From: Lytechinus pictus
Taxonomy: Eukaryota; Echinodermata; Echinoidea; Temnopleuroida; Toxopneustidae
Direction of reading: 5' to 3'
Length of the DNA: 64,000 nucleotides
Assembly: GCF_037042905.1 (NCBI RefSeq)
Contig: NC_087257.1
Location: forward strand, 15,598,001 to 15,662,000
Shown here: positions 46,786-58,556 of the stretch, one piece after another
Layout of the letters: the number at the start of each line of letters is the position of its first letter
Position numbering within the stretch: position 1 is the stretch's first letter
Made by a program: the position numbers and the translations under genes
The notes under the pieces: model-generated
The model's database searches: none
Told to the model about the DNA's origin: nothing
Seen by the model: the letters and a program-made list of their open reading frames with translations, nothing else

Positions 46786-47997
46786 AACAACTTCGACAAG
46801 GGTCAGTTCTGATGAAGACATATGATATATTAATTTCAAATCGAACCCAAAATACGATTGAATTGATATTAAAGACCTATATGATCATCTGCCAGTTCTT
46901 TGCAAGACGATGTAATGTTGTCTTCTGCAATGATGTTTTCATGGGACGGGAATTAATATTCGTGTTTGTTTATGATAATTGTGAATATTGTTAATTTATA
47001 TTGCGATTTTTTTGTATGGATATACCCATCTTGCCATTATAGTGCAGAGCATCAAGAACAATACAATGCAATATTTGGAATACTACCGAAGAGAGTTAAA
47101 ACTTATAGGTAAGAGGAGATCACGAAAGCTTACAACCTTCAAAATAATAAATCACAACAACATTGTGTTGAAATCTTGAAAATTCCTTCAACAACTTCGA
47201 CAAGGGTCAGTTCTAATGAAGACATATGATATATTAATTTCAAATCGAACCCAAAATACGATTGAATTGATATTAAAGACCTATATGATCATCTGCCAGT
47301 TCTTTGCAAGACGATGTAATGTTGCCTTCTGCAATGATGTTTTCATGGGACGGGAATTAATATTCGTGTTTGTTTATGATAATTGTGAATATTGTTAATT
47401 TATATTGCGATTTTTTTGTATGGATATACCCATCTTGCCATTATAGTGCAGAGCATCAAGAACAATACAATGCAATATTTGGAATACTACCGAAGAGAGT
47501 TAAAACTTATAGGTAAGAGGAGATCACGAAAGCTTACAACCTTCAAAATAATAAATCACAACAACATTGTGTTGAAATCTTGAAAATTCCTTCAACAACT
47601 TCGACAAGGGTCAGTTCTGATGAAGACATATGATATATTAATTTCAAATCGAACCCAAAATACGATTGAATTGATATTAAAGACCTATATGATCATCTGC
47701 CAGTTCTTTGCAAGACGATGTAATGTTGTCTTCTGCAATGATGTTTTCATGGGACGGGAATTAATATTCGTGTTTGTTTATGATAATTGTGAATATTGTT
47801 AATTTATATTGCGATGTTTTTGTATGGATATACCCATCTTGCCATTATAGTGCAGAGCATCAAGAACAATACAATGCAATATTTGGGATACTACCGAAGA
47901 GAGTTAAAACTTATAGGTAAGAGGAGATCACGAAAGCTTACAACCTTCAAAATAATAAATCACAACAACATTGTGTTGAAATGTTGAAAATTCCTTT
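46786..47997. repeat. Three tandem copies of a 404-bp unit
   Basis: GGTCAGTTCT recurs at 46801, 47205 and 47609, giving a strict 404-bp period; copies run about 46786-47189, 47190-47593 and 47594-47997. They differ at only a handful of positions visible by eye (for example TTCTGATG/TTCTAATG, GTTGTCTT/GTTGCCTT, TTGGAATA/TTGGGATA). Each unit contains open frames of 60 and 63 residues, but these resemble nothing known and are explained by repetition. A young tandem duplication or the start of a satellite. Confidence 0.95.
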
Positions 47998-49263
47998 CGA
48001 AGAGGGGAGTATTTCTTTTGGTTTTGATCAAATTGACGGGTGGTGCACTTCTTAATAATGAAGAAAAACTATTCCAATGTTTGGGTGGAATATTATCGTG
48101 ATATAGAGCATGTAGAGGGGTAACAAAAGCAACATTAAAGTCAATACAAGTCAGAATGGATCTGCTCTCTCCATATTTATCTACAAAAGCAAGTAGACTT
48201 AGCTTACGTGTTTTGGAAGGTTTTGTGGGGTGTGTCACGAAAGACATTTTTTTCTCCAAAGTTTCATATTGTTTGTGTATTGGCAGAACATGATAGGGTA
48301 TTATGTGCTCCTCAGGGAACATAAGCAGTTGGGGTGAAGGAGACGAGAAAAAAAAATTAGTAAAGAGAGATATAAAAGAATAAACATACCAACGAAATAC
48401 AGTGAGCACAAATTGTTGAAATAGGATTATTGGAAGATGAGGAAGGTTTAAAGAAGTAGGAGAAAAAAACGAAACGTAACAGAAGTAGAAAGGAATTAAG
48501 AGAAGGAAAAGGAAAAAGAATAGGATGATATCAAATAAAAAACAATGGCAAGAGGATGATGTATGTTGCTAATCTAAAATAATAATTGTAATGAAACTGA
48601 TGTGTAATATGTTCATAAATGTATTACCTCATACAGTAATTGTTAAATGTAAAACGACTTTGTGATTTTACAATAATCACTTATATACTAGTATAATTGA
48701 TCATGATTTGTCCAATCACTGATAAGAAATGTCATATAAAGTTCGAGACGTGGTTAAACCAATATCACTCTGATAATATTCACATTTAAACATAGTTTGG
48801 CAAAACGTGATAAAAGCTGCCAATAATCAAATGACCATGAGATTACCACAATTACTTGCATGTGAATAATAATACATGGGCGTCTAGGGGGGGGGGAGGG
48901 GTGCATGTTGAAAATTAAAAAAAATGTGCCAGTTCTACAACAAAATGGTAGGATAAAAATATTTTGTAAAGAAGCATATTCAGCAGCTAGCTAGTAATTA
49001 TGCATGATATTTCTAATAAAGTAAGTTTATAACGTAATTTTGCTCGCTCTTAATATCTAAATCACGGTAACATCGGGACATGTCGTAAGCAAATAGTTTT
49101 CATATTAGACAATAGATTGACGCCCATGTAATAAATCAATGAATGCAAGCCCGATATATAAATATATTTATATCTTATAACAAAGTATTACATACTTAGA
49201 TGATTGTCAAAATTTAGAAATAAATATTATCAGACTTTTGCAAAATAATCTTAATGAAGGAAG
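47998..49263. other. Intergenic DNA downstream of the Dispatched gene
   Basis: A minus-strand open frame at 47960-48409 starts only at a non-ATG codon and has no recognisable motif, so it is not called. The 3' UTR of the Dispatched gene is presumably near 49000-49263. Confidence 0.4.
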
Positions 49264-52200
49264 TCAATATGTGTACATATTGTGAAAATCCGACGCATAT
49301 CTCCGTTTTTCTATAGTTTTATTGTTTGGTTCTGTCTTGCGGCAACAGAAACAACTGGTGCCTTGGGGTTGCACACCACAACAGTTCTTCTCAGGACCGA
49401 GAACCATACAAAGTGACATGAAAAAGAATGTCCCGTATGTCCAGCTCACGCCCATGATTAGAGCGAGGAAGACGCCGATCTGTTGGTAGGAGAGAACTGT
49501 CGCCGGAAGCATACAGGCCCCAGCCACAATGGTAGACAATGCAGCAGTGGAGATGGCGGCAGTCAACTGCTTCATTGCATGAAATGACTTTGCAACACGA
49601 TCACCAGTCGGTGCGATCCGATAAGCAACACCGTAATGGATTGTGAAGTCAACGGACAGACCAACAGCTAAGGACATGATGGTGGCCTCCAGGATATTTA
49701 ACTCCCATCCGATGAAGACCAGAGAGCCCACAGTCACGAAAACCGTTCCTGATATTGAAAGAATGGCGAAGAGAGTGATCAGGACATTCCAAGTGGTGAG
49801 AAGAAGCACCAGGGCGGCGACGCCTAGAGACATCCCGATGGAGAAGGGGAACCCTGTTACGAGGCTCTGTTGTAGATCAAAGAAATACAGCTGGTTCTCA
49901 CTGAAGCTTACAAACCACCCATGCGAAATCGCTTCTGGAGCCTTGTCCATCTCTGTCCTACTCCACTGGTTTATTTCGTTCCAGAAAGTATCAATGCTTT
50001 CATAGTTCAATGAATATCTTGTATTACTGGTGAATGAAAGTAACAGGCCAGTTAGTTTCTGTCCTTCACCGAAGCGAGTCATGGGCTCTAAACCTGCCAA
50101 AGCCACAAACTTGGAAGCACACTGTTCGAAGAGCTCTGGCTCATAGGGAAAGTCAAAGTTCTCGCAACATGGAGAAACATCCTGGTGAAACAAGGGGTTG
50201 TTGCATGGAGATTCCATCATGATTTCCCTGAAGATATCGATGAAACAGAAATCCTGATAACTGTCCTGCGGTGAGTAGAATGATTGGTTTTTAACATCAG
50301 AGCAGAAGTTTAGTAGCCATTCTTGCGACTCTGGAGATGAGATGTTGAATAGGTTGTCCAACACGAGACTACCCCTGTCATCGGGATCCCATGCATTTCC
50401 ATTGTCTTTCGATTCAAGCCCCCAAACAAACTTCATAGGCATCTTGCTTTGCTCGAGTTGCTCAAAATCAAAATGGTCTACATAAACCTGGTCATACTGC
50501 TCAAGAAAATCTGACTTTATGAAAATTTGAAACACTGATTGAGTCGGTAGTTGTAGCTTTGGGTATATGAATATAGCACAGCCACCGCCTATTCCCAGTA
50601 ATGTGAAAATAATCAGCCAAACGTAGCGCAGTTTGAAAACAATTTGGGGGAGAGCCTTTTCAAAGACGTGTATCGACGCTGTTTCGAGAGCTTGCGTGAC
50701 TACTTTGAGACTTGAGCACTTCAACGAATGGCGATTGCGACATTTCCTGCAACGTAGGTATCTTTCTTCAATGATGACGATGGCAGGAAGCCAGGTCAGT
50801 GTGAACAAAAAATTAAAGAGGATAGCACATCCGGAGTACACCGCAAAGCACTTAATGGCTGTGATTGAACTGATGATGCTAAAGAAAAGCGCGGAGGACG
50901 TCGTAAAGCTCGTAACAAACATCGTAATCGCTGCATGGTGCAAAGTTTCTTGCAGGATCTTGACCGTGTTCTCTTCCCTGTTCGAGTATTTCTCTCCGCA
51001 CTTTCGCCAAAGATCCATGTAGACAAACGTGTCATCGGCGCCAATGCCAAGTACGAGTATTACTGCCAAGATGTTGACAAACGGGAAGAACGGCAGTCCG
51101 ATGACAACCACGTATACGAAATAGGCCCATACTAACGCCATTGCCATGTCGGCGATAGTCAATAGCGTGATAAACAGTGATCCTGTGTAGAGCCAAATGA
51201 TGAAGACTGCAACTGCAACTGCCAGGCCGACTAGCTTTATGTCAGAGATCAGGAACGAGGAAAAGAGAAGGAACTTAAATTGCCCACCAATAGCAGTTAT
51301 TTTCATAAAGTCGTCACGGAGGTCCTTTCGCCCCTGTAACCTATCCGTATACAACTGGCCAGTCGTGGAGCCGAACCCAGAAATAGGGGTTATCATCAAG
51401 CTGAAGGAAATGTCCAAATCACCTCTTTCAAATCGGGACGCGGACTCTGACGGCAGTAGGTAGTGGAAGATGTTGTAGACCGCATGTCGGTCTATGCAGT
51501 ACCGCGGCACTGTCGGGCATGAGGTAGGGGAGCAGCCATACTGGAGGGAACCATTCGCGTAGTGTGGGGCACATTCTGTCAGGAGATCAACCAGGTGTGT
51601 GACGTCGTCCTCGGTGGTGTCGAAGCAAGATGCTTTGTTCTGGAGGTGAGCGGCATACATTCCTAAAGACGCTGGTTGGCAATTTGTCGGGGGCTCAGAG
51701 ACGCCTGGGAGGACGTGTTCGTTGAACAGACGACACATTGAATGGAAGGCGTCAACGGAAAAGAGTGATATTCGTGGGTTTACGACGGAAAATACTATCC
51801 GGAGGTTGTGCCAATGTAGTCCTGTAAAATGATAGGATATTAAAGATCAAATGATGTAATGGCGTTATTGATAATGGCGTTTTTCAATCTGCATGCTCAA
51901 ACGGCCTTCATCTGTGCTTTTTACCATCATAAGGTATTTGAAGTGAAACATATACACAAGACTATTCATGATTCAGCCCCCCCCCCTCACACTGTGATTA
52001 GAATTCGCATGTATTACTGCTGATATCAATGTGTTGCATCGATTATTTGTATCAATTTACAACAATAAATTTAGAATGGAAAGGTATTACGTGTAAATTG
52101 GAAGTATTTAAGTAATGGTCTTCACAATTTCGCAGGATTTATATTATTGCATTGTCAACATTGAGCAAGGGTCAGTAGTCGTACGTGTGTTAATAACAAT

Positions 52201-55200
52201 AATAATAACAATAACGACATGATGATAATGATTATGATACTAATGATACTACTACTACTACGACTACTACTACTACAAGTAATAATAATAATAATACTTC
52301 AATTACCTGGTTCAACACAAGATTTAAATTGATCTTGATTTGTCGCATTCTCCTCTGAAGACGGACTTCGAGTTGTCAGACTGTCATCAAACCTGTCTAT
52401 CGTGTCTACTCTAGTCGACGTCGGGACGTCCGTCGGCAGCGTCGGCAAAGTGAAATTACCTAGCACGTTCCTTCTCGACACCGTGTGATTGTCATGGATA
52501 TTCATGATGTGAAAGTTGTCGTCGTCGGTGATCATGTTGAATAGCTCCAGTCCCGTGAGACGATCCCGAATAGGGGTGTGTCGTGCTTCGAATCCCTGCA
52601 GGAAAATGAGTAATGGAAAAGCCCTGGTAATATGAACCAATTCTGCTACTGCTACTAAGACTACTACACTGTTAGAAAATTTATACTTACTTAATAAAAT
52701 AAGTTCCTGCAGCAGAGTCTCGAGAACACATGTAATCTTACCCGATTGCGTAATCTTATATCATGTAAAATTACAGGAAATTGGTACATGGTGTATGGAA
52801 CCTTACAATTTCCTTATATAAAACACCCTTTTCCCCTTTTTAAACAGACCTGTTCTGTTAAATTGCAGAAAAATTCCCGTTTTGTGAATTTACAAAATGA
52901 TTCTGTTATTGCTTTCTGCAATTTTTTTCCCTGTAAAATCAGTTTTTTTTTTACAGTGTACTACCACCACTAATAGTGATACTCTCGCCATACTCTGGGT
53001 AAATTGTATGTCAAATAAATACGCCTGTACAGTACGAAAATGAAATAGAATGTCAAAAATGCCAAAGGAGGTGGGGGGGGGGGGAGAAAGACCAAAGACA
53101 AGTAGAGAAAAAAGCGGATTGGACAACACACATGACTGGTAGAGACTTACCTTTTCAGGATCATCAAACTGTGGAATGTCGTAAAGCGTAAACGCCACAG
53201 CGCCAGCTGCGACGGTGAGCAGAATGATGGCCACACAAAACAACACGGGAAAGCGAACGATGAACTTTGAGTACCTGACACGGCACAAGAAGAAAAAAAA
53301 ACATGAATTACACCAAGTAAACTGTGAAATCATTGCCTGTAATTATTTATGTTTATTACCATGATTGAAAATGGGAATGAAAAAAAATCTTATTTCATGA
53401 TGTCCAACCTGCGCGCACTTCTTGCACCACGGGTCCGTATCATAAAGAGTTACAACTATGCCAACTTTGCTAATATACTAAATAGTATGGTAACATCGCT
53501 CAGTAGCCGATCATAATCAAGGTTCATGCAAGCTACAATAATGAACAAAAAAGTTACAATAATCGTCAGTCTTTTTTAAACGGAACCCAGAACCAAAGTC
53601 GATAAGCTGGGACCTTAAGTAACGGCACTGATCCGCATTTTCCTTCGGAGGGGACTGAAAGGAAGCTTTCATCTGCTATTCAACACTATTCAACAGTACA
53701 TTACTTTTTAGCAACAGCGTCAAACCCTGTGTATAGTAAATCTATGGCTGAACTATAATTACACATCCTACTAACATTTACAACGCACAAGGTCTCCCTA
53801 AAATTGCCAAGCACGGGTTCTCCTTAAAAATTGCTGAAACACTTTCGATTGCAAATAATAAACTCACCAGAACCAGAAGCCTGAGTTCAGCAGTCTCTCC
53901 GATTCATCTTTTGCATTATCCCCTTCTGCATGTTCTTGAACATCGTTCGAAGTTTTGATCTCTTCGTCTCCTTTAGAATAATACGCAGAGTTTGTGATGC
54001 CACTAGTCATCACTGATGTGTGGATGTGAATGTCATGCAAAGTAAGATCACCCCCTTCATAATCATCGACGACATCATACGCAGTTGGGCCCGTGTCACC
54101 ATCATGACCATCTGCGGTATCAAAGCCTAGATCGTTAGGGTAGGTGTGGTAAGATGGAGCTTGCGCTTCATCGCACAGGTCACACTTTTCGTCAACGGAT
54201 TCGCCGAAGACAGTATCTCTGGCCCCATGACTGTTTACTGCGTCGCTTATTGCCGACAACGTTCTCAGCTTCGGGTCCCGAAAACTCGGAGCCTGGTGAG
54301 TAAATCCGACATTGATGCGGTGGTCGATGATGTCATCCATTGGAATTCGACGTCCGTCCCGCTTTCTGTTATTTCTAAACGACGACGAGTCAGAATATCG
54401 TGGTGATTTTCCGCCGAGCCATTGAAGGCGACGAGTGTCACGCCAACCTGTTCTTTCCGGAAGTGGATTTCGCTCCAGGTAGGGAGATGCGCCTAAAGTG
54501 TAGGGAACATCTCTTACAAGGACGAATCCATTCTCCTCCCATTGTTGTCGAGTTAATCCTGAAAACCATTTGAACAGAGAAAAAACACATCTTCATAACA
54601 TGATATCGAGGATAAACTTGGATAAACTCGGATAAAAATGACGAGACCGAACAATGATGTATAAAGTGCAATGTTAAATCATTCATTAATTTAATGGTTG
54701 AAAAGATTATCGTTGTTGTTTGGAGATGAGCATCTATTTATCTTGTGGCTGTCGTTGATTGCTTAGTTCTCTACAACGACTCATGTTTACATCGCTTGTT
54801 ACATTGGGCGCATTTGGAGTCACATCAAGACATTGTATTTTCAACATCCTGATTTTCATCGCATTTTCCAAAATATCTTTCCGATTTGCTTGTTTTATAT
54901 GCTGAATCTAATAATACATTGAATAAGTGAATACATTTTCATTGGAAATTTTTATTTTATTATGCTCGCCCGCTTTACTCGTTCGAAAACTTTCTTGAAA
55001 TAATGCTCCTCATTGAGAGCGTTATGAAAGCTTGTGTGAATAGTAAAATACGTGCCGGCTAGGCAGGAATCCCATCATTATACGTAAAATTGAAGATGAA
55101 CTACAGTTAGCCAATTTCCCGTCATCAACAACATACATTAAAACGAATTAATAATAAGCACTAATGTGCCCAAAGAGGAGTTTATAATACTAAATTCGAT

Positions 55201-56525
55201 TAACACAGGTTACCGATTTGCTCTTTGAGGAGGTCTCCTTCTGTCACCAGTCTGTCATTAAGTTTAAATCAGCTCTACCCCCTTTTTTCTACTCGATCAC
55301 CTGTAATACTCTTGCTATTTCCCTGTTCTATCTATCCTCTCCTGTGACTCTGTATAACTTGAAATCCTCTTCAAGGGTACTCCACAGTACGGAAGCTTTT
55401 TGATATGCAAAAGGTGGACAACATGCGACTATTGTCTACTCGTCCTCCACGAAAATTCTATTGTTATGCTGCAGTACGAACACGCCTGCGTGAAAGCGAA
55501 ACAGGCAGGGAAATTGTCTGGCCGAGAAAATTACCTTCCTCTTTTACCACGTAAATGGGAAAGTTATCACTTTTATTTTACGGGTTCAGTTCAATTATAA
55601 GTTGCCAATATCATACGAGAATAAGTTTACACTTATCAATGAAGGAAATGTGTTTCAATCTTTTAATGTAGGGATGCTTTATGAACATTCACCTTAGTTA
55701 TAGTGGGTTGTACTCTTGTACTTCCTTATTGACGAATTCAGTCATATAGAAATTACTAAGCATGGTCGCTTTAAAAACACGCTGTATATTCAGGAATACC
55801 AAGATTGTTCCACTAGTTCTGTTCATTTTAATCATCATCGCTCTGAAATGGTTGGGCACCCACTCGGCACATACTCCTCATATATTTGCCTAAATCTCCC
55901 ACCCCCCCCCCGAAAGTAAGGATCAAATTAATTAGAACCTTTTTGTCTTCCCAATTTGTGACACTATTTGGAGAAACAATCCTCTCTATTTTTTCTAGCT
56001 TTTACATAAGGTGTCGAATAAATAACAAATTACAACTTTATGTTCTGCAGCTCGTAAAACCTGCATGGATACACCCCAGATTGCATCAGTGAATGAGTTC
56101 GATAATTTGATTGATTAAAACATTATGATAAAATATTATCTTTTAACTTAACTTTGAGGGCTGAACTTCATGGCAAAATAATATGTTACACTTGAATACC
56201 TTTTAAGCCCAAGTTTCATATAGGACCTTATATTTCCAAAGAAATTACACTAAACATGTTAAAAAACAAGTAATATTCTAAGGTTACAAGATTTTTTTTA
56301 AGTTGCCGACATCACCACCGCTGCGGCGTCGTAAAGCCGCGCCGTTGTATCACTTTTGCTACTAAAACAGGCGACACAAGAAAATAAAATGTGAAAAGAG
56401 AAGAAAAAAAATGAAGTCTTACCTGTTGTGATTAGAGCATTCTGGTTATTATAAACGCTGTCGTTGTAATATCGAGGAACATAATTCACGACCGCTGTGG
56501 AATCCTTGCTGTGGTAGACAAACAT
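49264..56525 (-). CDS. DISP1: Dispatched homologue (Hedgehog-release RND transporter), five coding exons
   Basis: Joined exons on the minus strand: 56423-56525, 53868-54558, 53151-53274, 52307-52595, 49264-51821. All introns are GT-AG and phases match, giving 1254 residues. A 265-residue acidic, probably cytoplasmic N-terminus precedes TM1 (about 272-294), then the family signature DDPEKGFEARHTP and a Cys-rich, glycosylatable ectodomain (TEDDVTHLVDLL, CAPHYANGSL). TM2-6 form the sterol-sensing/RND half with GIGADD (661-666); a second ectodomain follows; TM7 is near 801-822 and TM8-12 carry GLSVDF (1123-1128). These intramembrane acidic residues are the presumed cation-coupling sites of Dispatched, which exports lipid-modified Hedgehog. 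Other diagnostic strings are SHGWFVSF, FDLQQSL and GWELNILE. The tail after TM12 is only about 45 residues, shorter than the long tail of vertebrate DISP1. Assignment to Dispatched rather than Patched or PTCHD is strong; which vertebrate paralogue it matches best is not settled. Confidence 0.92.
51822..52306 (-). other. Dispatched intron 4
   Basis: Donor CCAG|GTAATT and acceptor TTTTACAG|GA. Holds AAT/AAC-rich DNA and a short (TAC)n tract at about 52247-52276. Confidence 0.8.
52667..52958. mobile_element. MITE, TA-flanked, CACTGTTAGAAAA ends (copy 2, in Dispatched intron 3)
   Basis: 292 bp, TA on both sides, ends CACTGTTAGAAAA and TTTACAGTG. Same family and orientation as 1239-1556. Intron 3 (52596-53150) also has a poly-G run at about 53071-53083. 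Confidence 0.8.
53440..53590. mobile_element. Possible degraded MITE in Dispatched intron 2
   Basis: Starts GGGTCCGTATCATAAAGAGT and ends near AAACGGAACCC. The left end resembles those of the elements at 60561 and 62857 (a TCATAAAG or TTACAAAG core). The inverted ends match poorly, so this is tentative. Confidence 0.4.
54559..56422 (-). other. Dispatched intron 1
   Basis: The largest intron (1864 bp), donor ACAG|GTAAGA and acceptor GGTTTTCAG|GA. No defined element recognised inside it. Confidence 0.75.
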
Positions 56526-56580
56526 TTTAACGATATTACTCTTTGACTTAAAAACTTTTTTTTTCAAGAAAAGATTATAG

Positions 56581-56625
56581 TCATTCCTCTGGAGTTGTAG
56601 TCTCAACTATGATAGTTGCAACCAT
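56581..56625 (-). promoter_or_regulatory. Possible upstream open reading frame in the Dispatched leader
   Basis: A 14-codon ATG-to-TGA frame begins 100 nt before the main ATG (56525), in a different frame and not overlapping it. It matters only if transcription starts upstream of 56625, which is not known. The main ATG has A at -3. Confidence 0.3.
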
Positions 56626-57855
56626 GAAGAGATTGTAATTGCAAGACGAATGCAGATTTTCCAAGTGCTATTCGTTTGAAGTTGAGATTTGTATAAATTC
56701 AAGCCAATGGCGAATTGAACAAGTCCTCGTACCAACGGTATGCCTTTATTCCAATTCTCCACCTTTAAGGCACTTAACTAAAATGTATGCTTATGTTGAA
56801 ACTCAACAGATATGACAATAATAAAAAAAAACTTGTCAATATTCTTTCTACACAATGTGGGATAGGCCTATTCAATCGATAAGCTCATTTAAAAGACAGC
56901 ACGAGCGCAATTCACTGAATGAATAGAACTAAATGATCACGACTAAAAATACCACGTCGTCATCGTCTGCGAATGAAAGTTAAAGAGTTTGTAGAGTTCG
57001 CACTCTCCGGCAAATATTAGTCGATTACGTAATTACAGTCAGGTGATACTGGCGCATTTTGAAGATATTTTTCCTCGCATCTTGTTTAAAAATTCATTTC
57101 ACTTGGGTTTATAAAGCAAATGAGGATCATCGTGATGGCATCATTACTAGACTGTTGGGTTTCATTCAAACAACTTTACTAAACACATGTTTTTAAACAT
57201 CTTGTAAAGTCTTAAAATATATGAAGCAAATTATAAAGCAAATGATGATCATGATAATGGCATCATTACTAGATTGTTGGGTTTCTTTAAAAAAAAAACT
57301 TTACTAAACACATGTTTTTAAACATCTTGTTAAGTCTTAAAATTAATCATCGTTTGGCGAAGAGAAACAGAGAGAAGGGAAGTGGGGGAGAGGCGGAGGG
57401 GGTGGGGGCTGGAGAGACAGACATACCCAGACAGAGATAAGAGAAAACCAATGGTAATACATGTAATAATGACAAAATTACTATATGAGAGAGAGGGAGA
57501 AAGAGGTGGTGATGACATAGAGAGAGAGAGAAAAGAAAAGGGGGAGAAAAAAGGACGGCAGATGACGTGCGTCTTTGAGGCAGGCGCTAGATAAAGGAAA
57601 GTGTTCTTTATTAAGCATTCATTTCGCTTTGCAAACATCAAACTCTGAACAAGTTCGATTACTCCTTTGTTCCCTTTGACATGTTTGACGTCAACGAACT
57701 TTTGAGTGCCTCTATCCCCAACCATACTCCCTCATCACTGTCCAGTGGCTGCAGCCATAAAAAAATGACAACTGTTTGTTTTGAAGGCAAAATATGAGAA
57801 CGCCTTTAAATCTCGGCAAGCCCAAAGGCCCGTATCATCTGAAAAAACCATCTAT
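56626..57855. other. 5' flank of Dispatched, with tandem duplication and GA-rich tract
   Basis: An imperfect direct tandem duplication of about 122 bp (57109-57218 and 57231-57343) repeats TTATAAAGCAAATGA, GGCATCATTACTAGA and TTTAAACATCTTGT. A purine tract of GAGA/GGGAGA type fills about 57357-57545. The Dispatched promoter should lie here, but no core element is convincing. Confidence 0.6.
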
Positions 57856-58556
57856 CTAAAGGCCCCCTCACACCTAACCGAATTGTCTGAAATATGCCTT
57901 GCGATGGCTGGCGAAAGGCATTTCTTTTAAATCGTTTTCAATGGTAACTAATGGTAAATCATATTTACCCTTCGTGTTTGGGTTCGTACATCTTCTGAAC
58001 TAACAGCTGCGATTATTCAAATTCGCGCGGAAATTTTGAACATGTTTAAGATTTCCCGACGAATTGAAAAATCGTTGGTCATCTGTTTGAATTCGCATCT
58101 CTTATTTAGTCTGCGATAATAGTTCGTTTATCGTTCGTGTGTTTTTGTCGCGCATAGTCCCTCTTCGCGCTTTTGCCAAAGTGGACCGATCTCCAAAGAA
58201 CCCGTAACGAAGCAACACGATGGCACAACGAACAAGATTGCCTGATCTATTCCCTCGTCTTCGTTTCTAATCGCACGCCATATCAAACCATTGCTCACTG
58301 TTCCTTCGTCTTATTGGGTTATATCAACCCTCCGCTCGCCTTCGGCAGCAATTTTCTCAAAGAGGTGAACCGAAAAATCGATATCCTTTGCATGTCATAT
58401 TTATCCTTCGCTTACCGTCCGTTGATAAAATTTGACAATAGTTACTGATCGCATGATTTGACGGAAATCTTATTTGAATTCGCGTGCATTTCGCTCATTT
58501 TCCCATTCGTCACCCTTCGTCCACCTACATTCGGTCAGGTGTGAGGGGGCTTTTAG
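57856..58556. mobile_element. Inverted-repeat element, CTAAARGCCCCCTCACACCT ends
   Basis: About 700 bp. The left end is CTAAAGGCCCCCTCACACCT and the complement of the right end is CTAAAAGCCCCCTCACACCT, both followed closely by ACCGAAT. No transposase frame. Target duplication not resolvable by eye. Confidence 0.78.

Noticed and set aside
46812..47987. Repeated 60- and 63-residue open frames, three times each
   Set aside because: They repeat only because the DNA repeats with a 404-bp period; they have no recognisable motif, and there is no sign that coding sequence is conserved over silent positions.
47960..48409. 149-residue minus-strand frame
   Set aside because: It begins at a non-ATG codon, overlaps the last 404-bp repeat and matches nothing I recognise. 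It could be an exon of an unknown gene, but the support is too weak.
49643..51463. Plus-strand and alternate minus-strand frames inside the Dispatched terminal exon
   Set aside because: They overlap a frame with clear Dispatched motifs and transmembrane pattern; no independent evidence.
53864..54340. Separate small gene encoding an acidic protein beginning MDDIIDH
   Set aside because: The frame continues upstream to a splice acceptor at 54559 and downstream to a donor at 53867 in phase with the next exon, so it is exon 2 of the Dispatched gene.
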